DNA from: Pseudodesulfovibrio sp.
GTDB lineage: Bacteria; Desulfobacterota; Desulfovibrionia; Desulfovibrionales; Desulfovibrionaceae
Length of the DNA stretch: 39,021 bases
Direction of reading: 5' to 3'
Assembly (NCBI GenBank): GCA_016342345.1
Contig: JAEINO010000035.1
Span: forward strand, 1-39,021
The notes under the pieces are model-generated. The model ran no database searches and was not told the DNA's origin. It worked only from the letters and a program-made list of their open reading frames with translations. The position numbers were made by a program, and so were the translations under genes. Shown here piece by piece: positions 1-10,728 of this stretch (positions are counted from its first letter, which is position 1; the number at the start of each line of letters is the position of its first letter).

Positions 1-148
1 AAAACTACAAAAACACAGGGTGTTATCGTGGTGTGACACTCTGAGTCTCGACTGTGAATCGCTCAGCTTAGGTTAAATTAAAAACTGATTTTTTAACACA
101 ACAACATTCCAACACCAAACCAAGAATCCAAGCATACCCGCTTCAAAC

Positions 149-172
149 AAAAGAGGCGACTTTTGTCGCCTC
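149..172 (-). terminator. Rho-independent terminator after clpA
   Basis: An 8-bp perfect stem (GAGGCGAC at 153-160 and its complement at 165-172) encloses a 4-base loop. Read on the minus strand it is followed by a short T run (149-152). It lies 24 bases past the clpA stop, the expected place for the end of the clpS-clpA transcript. Bases 1-148 to its left are AT-rich and show no gene or RNA that I recognise. Confidence 0.8.
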
Positions 173-196
173 AGTATTTTTACATCATATCCATTA

Positions 197-2515
<2,319 letters not shown>

Positions 2516-2518
2516 ATT

Positions 2519-2833
2519 TTAATCACCTTCCATGCTGCACTTCAGCGGGAATCCTGCACTTTTTGCCAATCGATGAACTATGTCCACCTTGGTTTCGGCC
2601 ACTTCTGCTGTAAACGTTCCGCAGACTCCATACCCTTGCGTATGAACGGAAAGCATGACCGCCGTAGCCTGAGCATCGCTCATGCGAAACACTCGCACCA
2701 AAACCTCGACGACAAAATCCATAGTGGTATAATCGTCATTATGCAGTAGGACCTTATACTTTCGAGGTTCCCTGACTTCATGTTCGTCAAGGAGTTCGGA
2801 ATCAAATCGGTCGCCAGTAAAAGGATCACTCAT
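2519..2833 (-). CDS. clpS: ATP-dependent Clp protease adaptor ClpS
   Basis: Small cytoplasmic adaptor that binds proteins with N-degron residues and hands them to ClpA. The 104-residue protein carries the family core: YKVLLHNDDYTTMDFVVEVL, then a segment with VHTQG and a C-terminal half containing GVCGTFTAEVAETK. The acidic NDD stretch and the following TTMDFV form part of the substrate pocket in the family. The N-terminal 25 residues are a variable extension, as is normal. It is directly followed by clpA with a 3-base gap, the classical pairing, so the identification is supported by both sequence and context. Confidence 0.96.
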   Translation of the reverse strand: MSDPFTGDRFDSELLDEHEVREPRKYKVLLHNDDYTTMDFVVEVLVRVFRMSDAQATAVMLSVHTQGYGVCGTFTAEVAETKVDIVHRLAKSAGFPLKCSMEGD

Positions 2834-2868
2834 AACTTGTATGCTCCAACAATCCTCTGTTCTTTCCT

Positions 2869-2874
2869 ATTATA
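2869..2874 (-). promoter_or_regulatory. Candidate -10 box for clpS-clpA
   Basis: A perfect TATAAT on the minus strand lies about 35 bases upstream of the clpS ATG, in the 81-base gap to the CYTH gene. The -35 position (TGGGTA at 17-base spacing) is a poor match. The assignment therefore rests on the -10 box and its location. Confidence 0.4.
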
Positions 2875-2914
2875 CAATATAAAAACCTTTTACCCACCTG
2901 TCGAGTGCTGAATT

Positions 2915-3517
2915 CTATTCTTTCCCTATTTCCTTGAAAAGAACCGCACGACGTTCGTCATCAAAAACAAAACTTTCATTTTGGTCAAGACCATTCACGG
3001 AACGATGTTCAATATTAAGAGCATGGTAAGTCGCTTTTGACGTTTTACACGCATCAAGCCCGACAGCCTCGGCACAGACTCGAACCGTCTCTTCCGTTCC
3101 CTCTATTTCCACATAATCACCAAAAGGCAGGTGGTCCAGACAAATGGTGCACTCCTTGTACTTCCATTTTTCCCGCACCTTTTCATAGGCAAACGCTACC
3201 GAAAACCCCACTGCTTCCAGAGCTGCCTGCATGACAGAAAAATCTCCCACTGTAGTCTCGATTTCCTCAAAAACCTTGAGTGCGGATGATACCGACACCC
3301 CGGGAGGACGCTTTACAGTCAGAACAGCCTGGCCCTGCCTTTCACGAAGACGAAGCAAAATACTGGCACCCTTGAGAGATCTATCCGGGTAGTCAAAAAC
3401 CAGATTTGATTCAAAATACCTGCCCATATTCCAAGCCCCGACCTCGGCAAGACGACCGCTCAACTCATTGATATTGATATCGAGATATTTCAATTCGCAT
3501 TCAAGAACCATTGGCAA
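2915..3517 (-). CDS. CYTH domain protein (class IV adenylate cyclase-like, CyaB family)
   Basis: CYTH proteins form a tunnel-shaped barrel that binds triphosphates and divalent metals. Members are class IV adenylate cyclases, thiamine triphosphatases or other triphosphatases. The N-terminal signature ExExK is present (E6, E8, K10). Other charged barrel strands are visible: LLRLRERQGQAVLTVKRP, the paired KVREKWKY, and CLDHLPFGDYVEIEGTEE. The layout resembles the class IV cyclase (CyaB) subgroup, but activity cannot be fixed from sequence. The last 30 residues after NIEHRS are not obviously part of the domain. The gene sits 39 bases from the divergent crcB, so the two promoters must overlap or be very compact. 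Confidence 0.82.
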   Translation of the reverse strand: MPMVLECELKYLDININELSGRLAEVGAWNMGRYFESNLVFDYPDRSLKGASILLRLRERQGQAVLTVKRPPGVSVSSALKVFEEIETTVGDFSVMQAALEAVGFSVAFAYEKVREKWKYKECTICLDHLPFGDYVEIEGTEETVRVCAEAVGLDACKTSKATYHALNIEHRSVNGLDQNESFVFDDERRAVLFKEIGKE

Positions 3518-3556
3518 TCTCCGATTGAATTGATATAGGAATTAGATGGTATCGCA

Positions 3557-3934
3557 ATGCTAACAAAAATTCTCTACCTTTCAGTGGGAGGCACAGCCGG
3601 AACTCTGTCCCGCTATTGGCTTTCTGGCGTAGCCCAACGACTTGCAGGAAGCTCCTTCCCAATTGGAACCGTCACGGTAAACCTGTTTGGCTGCCTGCTC
3701 TTCGGTGCAGTCTGGGGTTTTTTTGAAAACCGCATGCTGCCCGGCAGTGAAGTCAGACTTCTCGTGCTCACCGGTTTCATGGGCGCGTTTACAACCTTCT
3801 CCACATATATGTTCGAGACCGCTGAACTGGTCAAGTACGGACAAATGGCAATGGCTCTGCTCAACGTTGTCGGACAAAGTGTTGCTGGCTTGGTTCTGGT
3901 ACTTGCAGGTATCGCTCTGGGCCGCCTTCTGTAA
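3557..3934 (+). CDS. crcB: Fluoride ion channel CrcB/Fluc
   Basis: Small inner-membrane channel that exports fluoride as an antiparallel dimer. The 125-residue protein is of standard length with four hydrophobic segments. It shows the family marks GGTAGTLSRYWLSG near the N-terminus, FPIGTVTVNLFGC (the conserved asparagine is in TVNLFG), and TGFMGAFTTFSTYMFET, the phenylalanine/threonine-rich polar track. It begins divergently from the CYTH gene and is followed 21 bases later by a DUF190 gene, an arrangement often seen with crcB. I see no fluoride riboswitch in the very short upstream gap. Confidence 0.95.
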   Translation: MLTKILYLSVGGTAGTLSRYWLSGVAQRLAGSSFPIGTVTVNLFGCLLFGAVWGFFENRMLPGSEVRLLVLTGFMGAFTTFSTYMFETAELVKYGQMAMALLNVVGQSVAGLVLVLAGIALGRLL

Positions 3935-3955
3935 ATCGCCCACAGGAGCAATTTA

Positions 3956-4297
3956 ATGAAACTACTGGAAAAAGCTGAACGAATTAGAATCTACATCGGC
4001 GAAGATGACAAGCACAAAGGCCGCCCATTGGCTGATGCCATAGTCGTGGAAGCGAGAAAACTGGGCATGGCAGGAGCAACGGTCTTTCGCGGACTGAGCG
4101 GATTCGGTGCAAACAGCCGGATTCATACCAACAAGATACTGCGTCTGTCGGAAGACTTACCGGTCGTCGTCGAAATCGTCGAACACCCCGAACGCATTGA
4201 TCAATTCATCGTCACACTCAATGGAATGATCAATGAAGGAATGATTACGCGGGAGCCGGTCAAAGTCATTGCCTACCGTCACAGCAAAGGGAAATGA
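3956..4297 (+). CDS. DUF190 family protein
   Basis: A 113-residue cytoplasmic protein with the DUF190 pattern: an N-terminal strand LRIYIGEDDKHKGRPLADAIV-type segment, the central GATVFRGLSGFGANSRIHT, and a C-terminal strand with VVVEIVEHPERIDQF. The fold is related to the PII/CutA-type ferredoxin-like trimers. The molecular role is not established. Its regular position next to crcB suggests a part in fluoride handling or in regulating the channel. That is inference from context. Here it follows crcB by 21 bases on the same strand and precedes a strong hairpin. Confidence 0.9.
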   Translation: MKLLEKAERIRIYIGEDDKHKGRPLADAIVVEARKLGMAGATVFRGLSGFGANSRIHTNKILRLSEDLPVVVEIVEHPERIDQFIVTLNGMINEGMITREPVKVIAYRHSKGK

Positions 4298-4300
4298 CCA

Positions 4301-4384
4301 ATGCCAAAAAAAATCGACAAATCTCATAAAGGACCTCAACCGCACCCCAAAGACCATCCCCTCACATATTGTATGAATATGTGA
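4301..4384 (+). CDS. Possible 27-codon ORF after DUF190
   Basis: An ATG three bases after the DUF190 stop opens a 27-codon frame (MPKKIDKSHKGPQPHPKD...) ending inside the loop and right arm of the hairpin at 4349-4397. A purine-rich AGGGA lies about 10 bases upstream, so translational coupling is possible. The peptide is basic and proline/histidine-rich at first, then encoded by the hairpin itself. I recognise no family, and it may be a chance frame. Confidence 0.2.
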   Translation: MPKKIDKSHKGPQPHPKDHPLTYCMNM

Positions 4385-4397
4385 GGGGATGGTCTTT
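4349..4397. terminator. Perfect 21-bp hairpin, bidirectional terminator between DUF190 and cheB
   Basis: Positions 4349-4369 are exactly complementary to 4377-4397, with a 7-base loop (4370-4376). The outer arm ends are AAAG/CTTT, giving a short T run on either strand. It lies between two convergent genes (DUF190 on plus, cheB on minus) and can end both transcripts. The stem is longer than a typical terminator needs. Confidence 0.75.
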
Positions 4398-4430
4398 CTG
4401 CAATATCACGGAATCTTTTTCACCAACAAA

Positions 4431-5498
4431 CTATCCGCAAGAACGAACCATTTCACCTGCAATACGCTGAAGTGGCATGATTTTATGCACACCGCCAGCC
4501 TTGATAGCTTCCTGCGGCATGCCAAAAACAACACTTGTCGCCTCATCCTGAGCAAGAGTATATGCCCCGGCATCATACAATTCCTTCATGCCCTTGGCTC
4601 CGTCATCACCCATTCCAGTCATAATGGCAGCTACCACATTAGCCCCGCCGTATCGCGCACCAGAACGGAACAAAACATCCACGGAAGGACGGTGCCTGGA
4701 AACCAAAGGCCCACTCTTGACTTCAACGTAGTAGCGAGCCCCGCTCCGCTTGAGCAGCATATGCTTGTCACCGGGCGCGATCAATGCCTGACCACGAAGC
4801 ATGGGATCACCGTCCACGGCCTCTTTGACACTAATGCGACATATCGTATTGAGACGACTTGCAAATGCAGCAGTAAAATGCTCAGGCATATGCTGCACTA
4901 TGGCTATAGGAGGGCATCCCGGGGGCTGAGCTTCCAGAAAAATTCTGAGAGCCTCGGTCCCACCAGTTGAAGCACCAACCAAACAAACTTTTTCCGTTGT
5001 CGTAAGTGTCTGTGGCTTTCCCATAGGTATAACCGCGTCTGCATCGAGTTTTGGACTCACCTTGATTGGCTTGGCCGCCTTAATGGACTTGGGCCGAGCC
5101 ATAGCCGCAGCCTTGACCTTGTCAATAAGCCGGATGCTGGACTCCTCAAGAAACTTCTTTGTGCCTACCTTGGGTTTGGTTATGATTTCAACCGCTCCGT
5201 ATTCCAAGGCTTTCAATGCATTGTTTGTCCCTTGCTCGGCAACGGACGAACATATAACGACCGGAATCGGACGCTGCTTCATAAGTTTTTGCAAAAATGT
5301 CAAGCCGTCCATCCTAGGCATCTCGATATCCAAGGTAATGACATCAGGAACTTCCGTCTTCAGTCGCTCGGCAGCAACGTACGGGTCACTGGCTGTCCCC
5401 ATTATCTCGATATCAGGATCCGATGAAAGGATTCCTTCCAGAGTTTGCCGCACCACTGCGGAATCATCAACAATAAGAACACGAATTTTCTTTGGCAT
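4431..5498 (-). CDS. cheB: Chemotaxis response regulator protein-glutamate methylesterase CheB
   Basis: Removes methyl groups (and deamidates glutamine) on chemoreceptors to reset sensitivity, when phosphorylated by CheA. The 355 residues have the standard two-domain layout. A receiver domain spans 1-125 with acidic pair D11/D12, phosphorylation site D57 in TLDIEMP, and lysine K108. A methylesterase domain spans about 165-355 with the catalytic triad S177 (GASTGG), H203 (VQHMP) and D299 (GMGDDG). The linker (125-165) is lysine/alanine rich. It is downstream of cheA by 36 bases on the same strand. No cheR is in the window. Confidence 0.96.
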   Translation of the reverse strand: MPKKIRVLIVDDSAVVRQTLEGILSSDPDIEIMGTASDPYVAAERLKTEVPDVITLDIEMPRMDGLTFLQKLMKQRPIPVVICSSVAEQGTNNALKALEYGAVEIITKPKVGTKKFLEESSIRLIDKVKAAAMARPKSIKAAKPIKVSPKLDADAVIPMGKPQTLTTTEKVCLVGASTGGTEALRIFLEAQPPGCPPIAIVQHMPEHFTAAFASRLNTICRISVKEAVDGDPMLRGQALIAPGDKHMLLKRSGARYYVEVKSGPLVSRHRPSVDVLFRSGARYGGANVVAAIMTGMGDDGAKGMKELYDAGAYTLAQDEATSVVFGMPQEAIKAGGVHKIMPLQRIAGEMVRSCG

Positions 5499-5534
5499 TA
5501 TCTGGCCTCGCAGTCTAAATTCAAATGGCTTTGT

Positions 5535-7748
5535 TTATCTTGATTCGGAAATAACACGACGCACCAAACTTGGGATGTCCAAAATGAGCGCAATGGAACC
5601 ATCGCCCTTGATGGTCGCCCCGGAAATACCTTTCACGTCCTTGTACACGCGACTCAGGCTCTTGATAACCGTCTGGTGTTCTCCAATGACGGTATCCACC
5701 ACAATACCAATTCGACTTCCCTCCACTCCGGTAATCACAATCTGTTCAATAGGCGGGCTCTCGCCTTCAATATCAAACCATTCACGAAGATGGATGTACG
5801 GGACTATTTCCCCTCTGAGATGCAAGATCTTCTGGCCTGATTCATTATCATCAAACTCACTTCTGGCAAGTTCCACACATTCCTCGACAAGCGAAAGCGG
5901 AATGACATAAAAACCATCCTCGATCTGAACCTGCAACCCATCAATGATTGCCAGTGTAAGTGGCAACCGGATGGTAAGGATTGTCCCCTTCCCGAACTTG
6001 GAATCGATATCAATAGTCCCGCGCAGGGAATCTATTGCCCGTTTCACCACATCCATACCCACACCGCGTCCGGAAACATTAGTGACTTCCGTCGCCGTGG
6101 AAAAGCCGGGTTCAAAAATCAACTTGAGCAAATCCTTGTCAGACAACTCGGAATCCTTCGAAATAAGCCCCCGCTCAATGCCTTTTTCACGGATTGTATC
6201 ACTGCTCATGCCCCGACCATCATCAGTAATACGAATCAGAACCTCACCGCCGGAATGTTCTGCAGACAGGTGGATCATGCCCTGAGGGGGCTTGCCGTTG
6301 GCAATTCGCTCCTCGGGTGTTTCTATACCATGATCGATGCTGTTTCTGAGCAAGTGGACCAGAGGATCGGCCAAACGTTCGATAACGGTCTTGTCCAGTT
6401 CGGTCTCAGCGCCAGTCGTGGTAAGGCCAATTTCCTTGTTCAGGTCCCCGGACAAATCGCGTACCAGCCGTTTGAACTTGCTAAAAGAAGACCCTATCGG
6501 AAGCATGCGAATGCTGAGCGTCGAATCCCTGAGTTCATCACTCAGTCTTCCCAATTCCTCAGCCAGAGCTGTCAGAACGGGATCAGCACGTTCACTGACA
6601 ACCTGTTCGATCTGCGCCTGGACTATGACCAACTCACCAACCAGATCCACAAGATAATCAAGTTTGTCGGCCGCAACACGAATGCTGGTCATGGCCTCCT
6701 GACGTTTCCTGTTAGCTTCTCCTTCCTTGACTTCGCTCTGTTTCTGAATCGCTCTAGCAACATTCTCTGGTGCAATCTTGCCTTCCTCAGCAAGTATCTG
6801 ACCAATAGGTTTTTGCTTCTTCAGAGCTTCCTGAATATCTTTCTCGGTTACTTCGCCGCTTTTAATGAGCATCTCACCCAGTCTCGGGGCTTCAACCTCA
6901 TCATTATAGTCATCTTCAGACAAATCATCAGTCAAAGAGGGCAACTCTTTGTCAACAGGGAGAACAATTTCAGCCACCGCTTCCACCGATTCAGGACTCT
7001 CTTCTCCCACAATCGCATCAACGCCAAGTTCAACAATCTCGACATCCAAATCGGCATCAGCAAAAAAGAAAATATCACCAACATCATCCCGCGGGACCTC
7101 TGTCAAAAGACTCAATTCCCAATAAACACCCTTTCCCGCATCATCACCCGGAACATCTCCAGGTCGCGTTACAACTCGAAACTCTCCGAGCTTTTCCAGC
7201 TCTTCGAAAAGTGAATCCAACTTGGACTCATGGACATCGCCATCCGATTTGGCAGTCAGCGTTATCTGATATTGGTGAAAATCAGCAGGACTACCAGCAT
7301 TTACTTCTTCAACTATACTTTCAGGCTCTTCAGCCCCCTTTTCATCAATATCAACAGGATCGGCTGAATTAAGCACAAAACCCTGCAATCCTTGCAATAT
7401 TTCCTGCATTTCATCAGGTGCTACGACCTCGTCCTCATCAGCACTATCAAGCATTTTCCTGATATAATCTCGGGACTTCAAAGCAAGGCTACACAACGTC
7501 GGTGTTACAGGAAGATCGCCATTACGGACTTTATCAAACACAGACTCCACTTCATGGGTGAACTCTGCAATATCATCAAACCCAAACATTGAACCAGAGC
7601 CCTTGATAGTGTGCAAGGCTCTAAATATCTGGTTCACCAAATCCGTGTCTTCCGGCGCCTGCTCAAGTTCAAGCAATGCTCCTTCCAACTCACCCAGAAG
7701 ATCGTATGCTTCTTCCTTGAATATTTGCCTGTTCAGATCATCCGACAT
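5535..7748 (-). CDS. cheA: Chemotaxis histidine kinase CheA with an extra MshEN-like insert
   Basis: Receptor-coupled kinase that phosphorylates itself on its Hpt domain and passes phosphate to CheY and CheB. In the 737 residues I see an Hpt domain (1-105) with phospho-site H46 in RALHTIKGSG, an acidic linker, and a P2-like module (about 156-245). A short helical segment at 288-336 (RLGEMLIKSGEVTEKDIQEA ... IGQILAEEGKIAPENVARAI) resembles the N-terminal domain of GspE/MshE ATPases. A dimerisation helix pair follows from about 350, then the HATPase domain (N box NSIDHGIETP, G boxes DDGRGMS and GRGVGMDVV), and a C-terminal CheW-like domain. All kinase motifs are intact. A TATAAT on the minus strand at 7829-7834 is a candidate -10 box. 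It lies between the H-NOX chemoreceptor and cheB. Confidence 0.95.
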   Translation of the reverse strand: MSDDLNRQIFKEEAYDLLGELEGALLELEQAPEDTDLVNQIFRALHTIKGSGSMFGFDDIAEFTHEVESVFDKVRNGDLPVTPTLCSLALKSRDYIRKMLDSADEDEVVAPDEMQEILQGLQGFVLNSADPVDIDEKGAEEPESIVEEVNAGSPADFHQYQITLTAKSDGDVHESKLDSLFEELEKLGEFRVVTRPGDVPGDDAGKGVYWELSLLTEVPRDDVGDIFFFADADLDVEIVELGVDAIVGEESPESVEAVAEIVLPVDKELPSLTDDLSEDDYNDEVEAPRLGEMLIKSGEVTEKDIQEALKKQKPIGQILAEEGKIAPENVARAIQKQSEVKEGEANRKRQEAMTSIRVAADKLDYLVDLVGELVIVQAQIEQVVSERADPVLTALAEELGRLSDELRDSTLSIRMLPIGSSFSKFKRLVRDLSGDLNKEIGLTTTGAETELDKTVIERLADPLVHLLRNSIDHGIETPEERIANGKPPQGMIHLSAEHSGGEVLIRITDDGRGMSSDTIREKGIERGLISKDSELSDKDLLKLIFEPGFSTATEVTNVSGRGVGMDVVKRAIDSLRGTIDIDSKFGKGTILTIRLPLTLAIIDGLQVQIEDGFYVIPLSLVEECVELARSEFDDNESGQKILHLRGEIVPYIHLREWFDIEGESPPIEQIVITGVEGSRIGIVVDTVIGEHQTVIKSLSRVYKDVKGISGATIKGDGSIALILDIPSLVRRVISESR

Positions 7749-7894
7749 CCGGGCACACTCCTCAAAGCTCGTCCATGCTAACCACTTGAATTATGCAAAT
7801 AAACCGAGGTACAATTCCAATGTTGACCATTATACATCACAACCAACAAGGGAAATAGCCTATTATAATTTATAATTTATCAAATCATCAAGAA

Positions 7895-9982
7895 TCACGC
7901 CTTACCATGAAAAACAATCTCCGCACGCGCAACCTCATTGTCAAAAGGCTTAATACTTATAGAAACTTTTTCACCTTTGCGTTCAGCCGCTCCGAGCAGA
8001 ATCCCTTCAAAATAGTCAAACAGCCCGCGCTTCGACCTATAGTTCATGAACAAATCGCTTCCCTTGTCTTCGTATGTAAAACTCGGAGGATCAATACCAG
8101 GCTGTTTTTTGGAAAATTGCACATGCAACTCATTCAAACGCAAATAAAAGCTCTTCAGGGATTCATCCGTGAATTGACCCGGAAAAAGCTCGTCAAATAA
8201 AACAACCGTGAACTTTCCCAAATCGAGAAAGAAATCTCGTTTCGAAATACCAACCTGCCTCGATGCATATTCCACCATTTGCATCAAAACCTGATCAGGA
8301 TATCTTCCAGTTGGCAGAAAGACCGGATGCTCCAGTTTTTCCTGCATGGCGTTGTATATCTCATCACCATAAGTTTTCTGCACATAATCCTGAACCAATT
8401 TAGGAAGGATACCCACCATATCCCCCTCTGCCTCACACAAATCCACGTCCCCCCTGCCATCCCTGAATTCCTGGGAAACATTAAGAAGTTCCTGCGCAAG
8501 CCCTGCCAAATCCCGAGTTGCACTGGCTGTCTGCCCAGCGGCTTCATCAGCCTCACTGGCAATATCGGCAATCTCTTCGATACTGCTGTTAATCTCCTCG
8601 GCAGCAACAGACTGCTGTTCAGCAGCTGTAGCAATCTGCGCCACTCTGCTCACCATGCCCTTGATACTCTCCATGATATGCTGCAACGATTCGCCTGCAC
8701 GATTGGAGAGATCTGTGCTCTCTGCAACCTGTTCGGCAGTCTGCCGCATAGACGCAGTCGCATTTCTTGATCGAGTCTGAATCGTACCAATAGCCTCTTC
8801 GACTTCCTTGGTGGCAGTCATGGTTTTCTCGGCGAGCTTCCGAACCTCATCAGCAACAACTGCAAACCCCCGTCCGGCATCACCGGCCCTGGCAGCTTCA
8901 ATGGCGGCGTTCAAGGCAAGCAAGTTTGTCTGATCTGCAATTTCATTGATAACACTTATGATTCGACCGATTTCCTCAGCCTGGGAGTCAAGCTCGCCAA
9001 CCTCTCGCTCAAGATGCCCTGCCGACTCGGCAACCTTATTAATGGCATCCACTGCCCTGGAAACCATAGTCACGCCTTCGGTGGCGGACTCGTGCGCCTG
9101 ATCAGCGGCCTCACTTGTGCCCGTGGCATTCTGAGCCACTTCTATAACAGTGGCGGTCATCTCTTCCATGGCCGTGGCGACAGAGACCGTCTGATTGCGT
9201 TGCTTCTGTGCGCCTTGAGCCTGATCATCTGCCGCAGCAGAAAGAAGTTCCGAGGCAGAAGCTAAATGCGAGGCCAGACCACTTACATGCTCTCCCGCAC
9301 GAGCCATGCGTTCCCGCTGTTTTTCAACTTCCAGCCGTTGGCCCGTCTGTTCCGTCAAATCAATAAAAGAACTGACTCCCCCTACAATCTCTCCATCATG
9401 ATCATGCACAAGGTTGGCAAAAATATGGACTGGAACAACACGACCGTCCCACAAGTCAAGATCAACAACTTCCTCAATGGCCTTCCTGTTCCTGAGCACC
9501 TTCTCGGTAATCGAAACTCCATCCTTGTTGTAAAAAGCCTTGCTGACGGTATGACCCAACACTTGAGAACCAGGCTTCTTCAACAAACCAAACATGGATT
9601 GGGTGGCAAGAAGAATATGCCCCTCGACATCACACAAAAGGGCCGGATTGCCGAGGCCTTTGAGACTGCCTTCATATAAACACTTTAATCGCTGAGTCTC
9701 GGACATGACTTTGGCAATTGAAAAAATGGAGTTACCAAGGCTGCTCTTATCAATCTGACACAACACCGTTTCCGGGTCGCCATTTTCAGCCAATGCATCC
9801 AAAGCTTTGCTCAATCGGGCCTCTGGCCTGGAAATCAAGATGGCTGCAACGACGGTGACCACCAAAGCACAACCCAATCCAATACCAAAGGCAACCCAAC
9901 CGCCCGTATACATGGAACCTGCGAACACGCCACAAAGGATCAAACCCAACGCAAATATTCTACAAAAAGGACCGGTAAGCAT
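7895..9982 (-). CDS. Methyl-accepting chemotaxis protein with PAS and C-terminal H-NOX domain
   Basis: Membrane-anchored chemoreceptor predicted to sense a gaseous ligand (NO or O2) through heme. Numbering from the chosen start, there are two close transmembrane segments (about 8-50) with almost no periplasmic loop. A PAS domain follows (about 105-212), then the methyl-accepting signalling coiled coil (about 230-505) with the conserved tip around [20 protein letters not shown] (347-366). An H-NOX/HNOB domain occupies 522-695. The H-NOX part keeps the proximal heme histidine H619 in LNELHVQF and the heme-propionate motif YxSxR (Y648, S650, R652). In many described proteins H-NOX precedes the MCP part; here it is last. 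The frame is open back to 10084, but GGGAG placed 8 bases before the ATG at 9982 favours that start (695 residues). The gene is directly upstream of cheA. Confidence 0.9.
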   Translation of the reverse strand: MLTGPFCRIFALGLILCGVFAGSMYTGGWVAFGIGLGCALVVTVVAAILISRPEARLSKALDALAENGDPETVLCQIDKSSLGNSIFSIAKVMSETQRLKCLYEGSLKGLGNPALLCDVEGHILLATQSMFGLLKKPGSQVLGHTVSKAFYNKDGVSITEKVLRNRKAIEEVVDLDLWDGRVVPVHIFANLVHDHDGEIVGGVSSFIDLTEQTGQRLEVEKQRERMARAGEHVSGLASHLASASELLSAAADDQAQGAQKQRNQTVSVATAMEEMTATVIEVAQNATGTSEAADQAHESATEGVTMVSRAVDAINKVAESAGHLEREVGELDSQAEEIGRIISVINEIADQTNLLALNAAIEAARAGDAGRGFAVVADEVRKLAEKTMTATKEVEEAIGTIQTRSRNATASMRQTAEQVAESTDLSNRAGESLQHIMESIKGMVSRVAQIATAAEQQSVAAEEINSSIEEIADIASEADEAAGQTASATRDLAGLAQELLNVSQEFRDGRGDVDLCEAEGDMVGILPKLVQDYVQKTYGDEIYNAMQEKLEHPVFLPTGRYPDQVLMQMVEYASRQVGISKRDFFLDLGKFTVVLFDELFPGQFTDESLKSFYLRLNELHVQFSKKQPGIDPPSFTYEDKGSDLFMNYRSKRGLFDYFEGILLGAAERKGEKVSISIKPFDNEVARAEIVFHGKA

Positions 9983-10185
9983 TCGCATAACTCCCGTTTG
10001 AAAAAAAACGAATGGACAATCTGGCTTTGTAATAAAAACACAGATTACCACGGAATTACTACACGTTATCCTATTAGATGGCAATTAATGAGGAAAAAAA
10101 AGGGGATAATAATAACTCCACTAACTCCATACGGGCAGCCAGTATGGAATTGACGAAGAATTAAGGAACCAATTTGTGCAGGAAG

Positions 10186-10725
10186 TTAAATGCCGGTCCG
10201 TTTTCGCAGAATTCTGATCGCCCGTCGTTGACGATATCGACGAATAATGAACAATGAAAGGAAATAGGTCAAAATTGTAGCAGGAAGGCCAAAGACAAGT
10301 CCCCCTGAAAAAAGAACCACAAAGACTTCCCATCCAGCAGAAATAAGCTGCTCCATTTCCAATTGAGTCGGATCAAAAGCAACGTCGTGAAAAGGTGTCA
10401 CAGCCTTGCCGATCAAAAACAGAAAGTAATAGAATGGAACCATAGTGGCAGCATTGGAATAGCAAGTTGCAAGCCATGCAGCCAACTTGTTGACTCTCAT
10501 GAAAAAAGCAAGGGCAACGACAACCACTGACTGAAAGGGAATAATGGGCAATGCACCAATGAACACACCAAGAGCCAATGCTGCAGCAAGGTTCTTCGGC
10601 GTTGTATTTTGACGCATCAGACGAAGATACCAATACTTCATCCAGCGCTTGCTTCCGGTCCACCGGTTATTGTTCGTCTTTTTTGCAGACTTTGGAGGAG
10701 AGGCGTGACGGCTCATGTCGGTCAA
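10186..10725 (-). CDS. DUF2062 membrane protein
   Basis: A 179-residue inner-membrane protein. After a basic N-terminal tail, it has the DUF2062 core: MRQNTTPKNLAAALALGVFIGALPIIPFQS, a second hydrophobic stretch VVVVALAFFMRVNKLAAWLA, then SNAATMVPFYYFLFLIGKAV and a C-terminal hydrophobic hairpin. It ends in an arginine-rich tail. The biochemical role of the family is unknown. The gene follows fusA with a 3-base gap and is the last gene of the trxA-to-DUF2062 run. A weak hairpin at 10126-10148 lies after it but lacks a T run. Confidence 0.88.
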   Translation of the reverse strand: MTDMSRHASPPKSAKKTNNNRWTGSKRWMKYWYLRLMRQNTTPKNLAAALALGVFIGALPIIPFQSVVVVALAFFMRVNKLAAWLATCYSNAATMVPFYYFLFLIGKAVTPFHDVAFDPTQLEMEQLISAGWEVFVVLFSGGLVFGLPATILTYFLSLFIIRRYRQRRAIRILRKRTGI

Positions 10726-10728
10726 TCG

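Noticed and set aside
1-148. RNA gene or partial gene at the left edge
   Set aside because: I find no cloverleaf, no coding frame of note and only weak AT-rich inverted repeats.
3518-3556. Fluoride riboswitch before crcB
   Set aside because: The 39-base gap is too short and lacks the conserved core.
10126-10148. Terminator after the DUF2062 gene
   Set aside because: A 7-bp stem with a 9-base loop exists but no T run follows on either strand, so it is not a convincing terminator.
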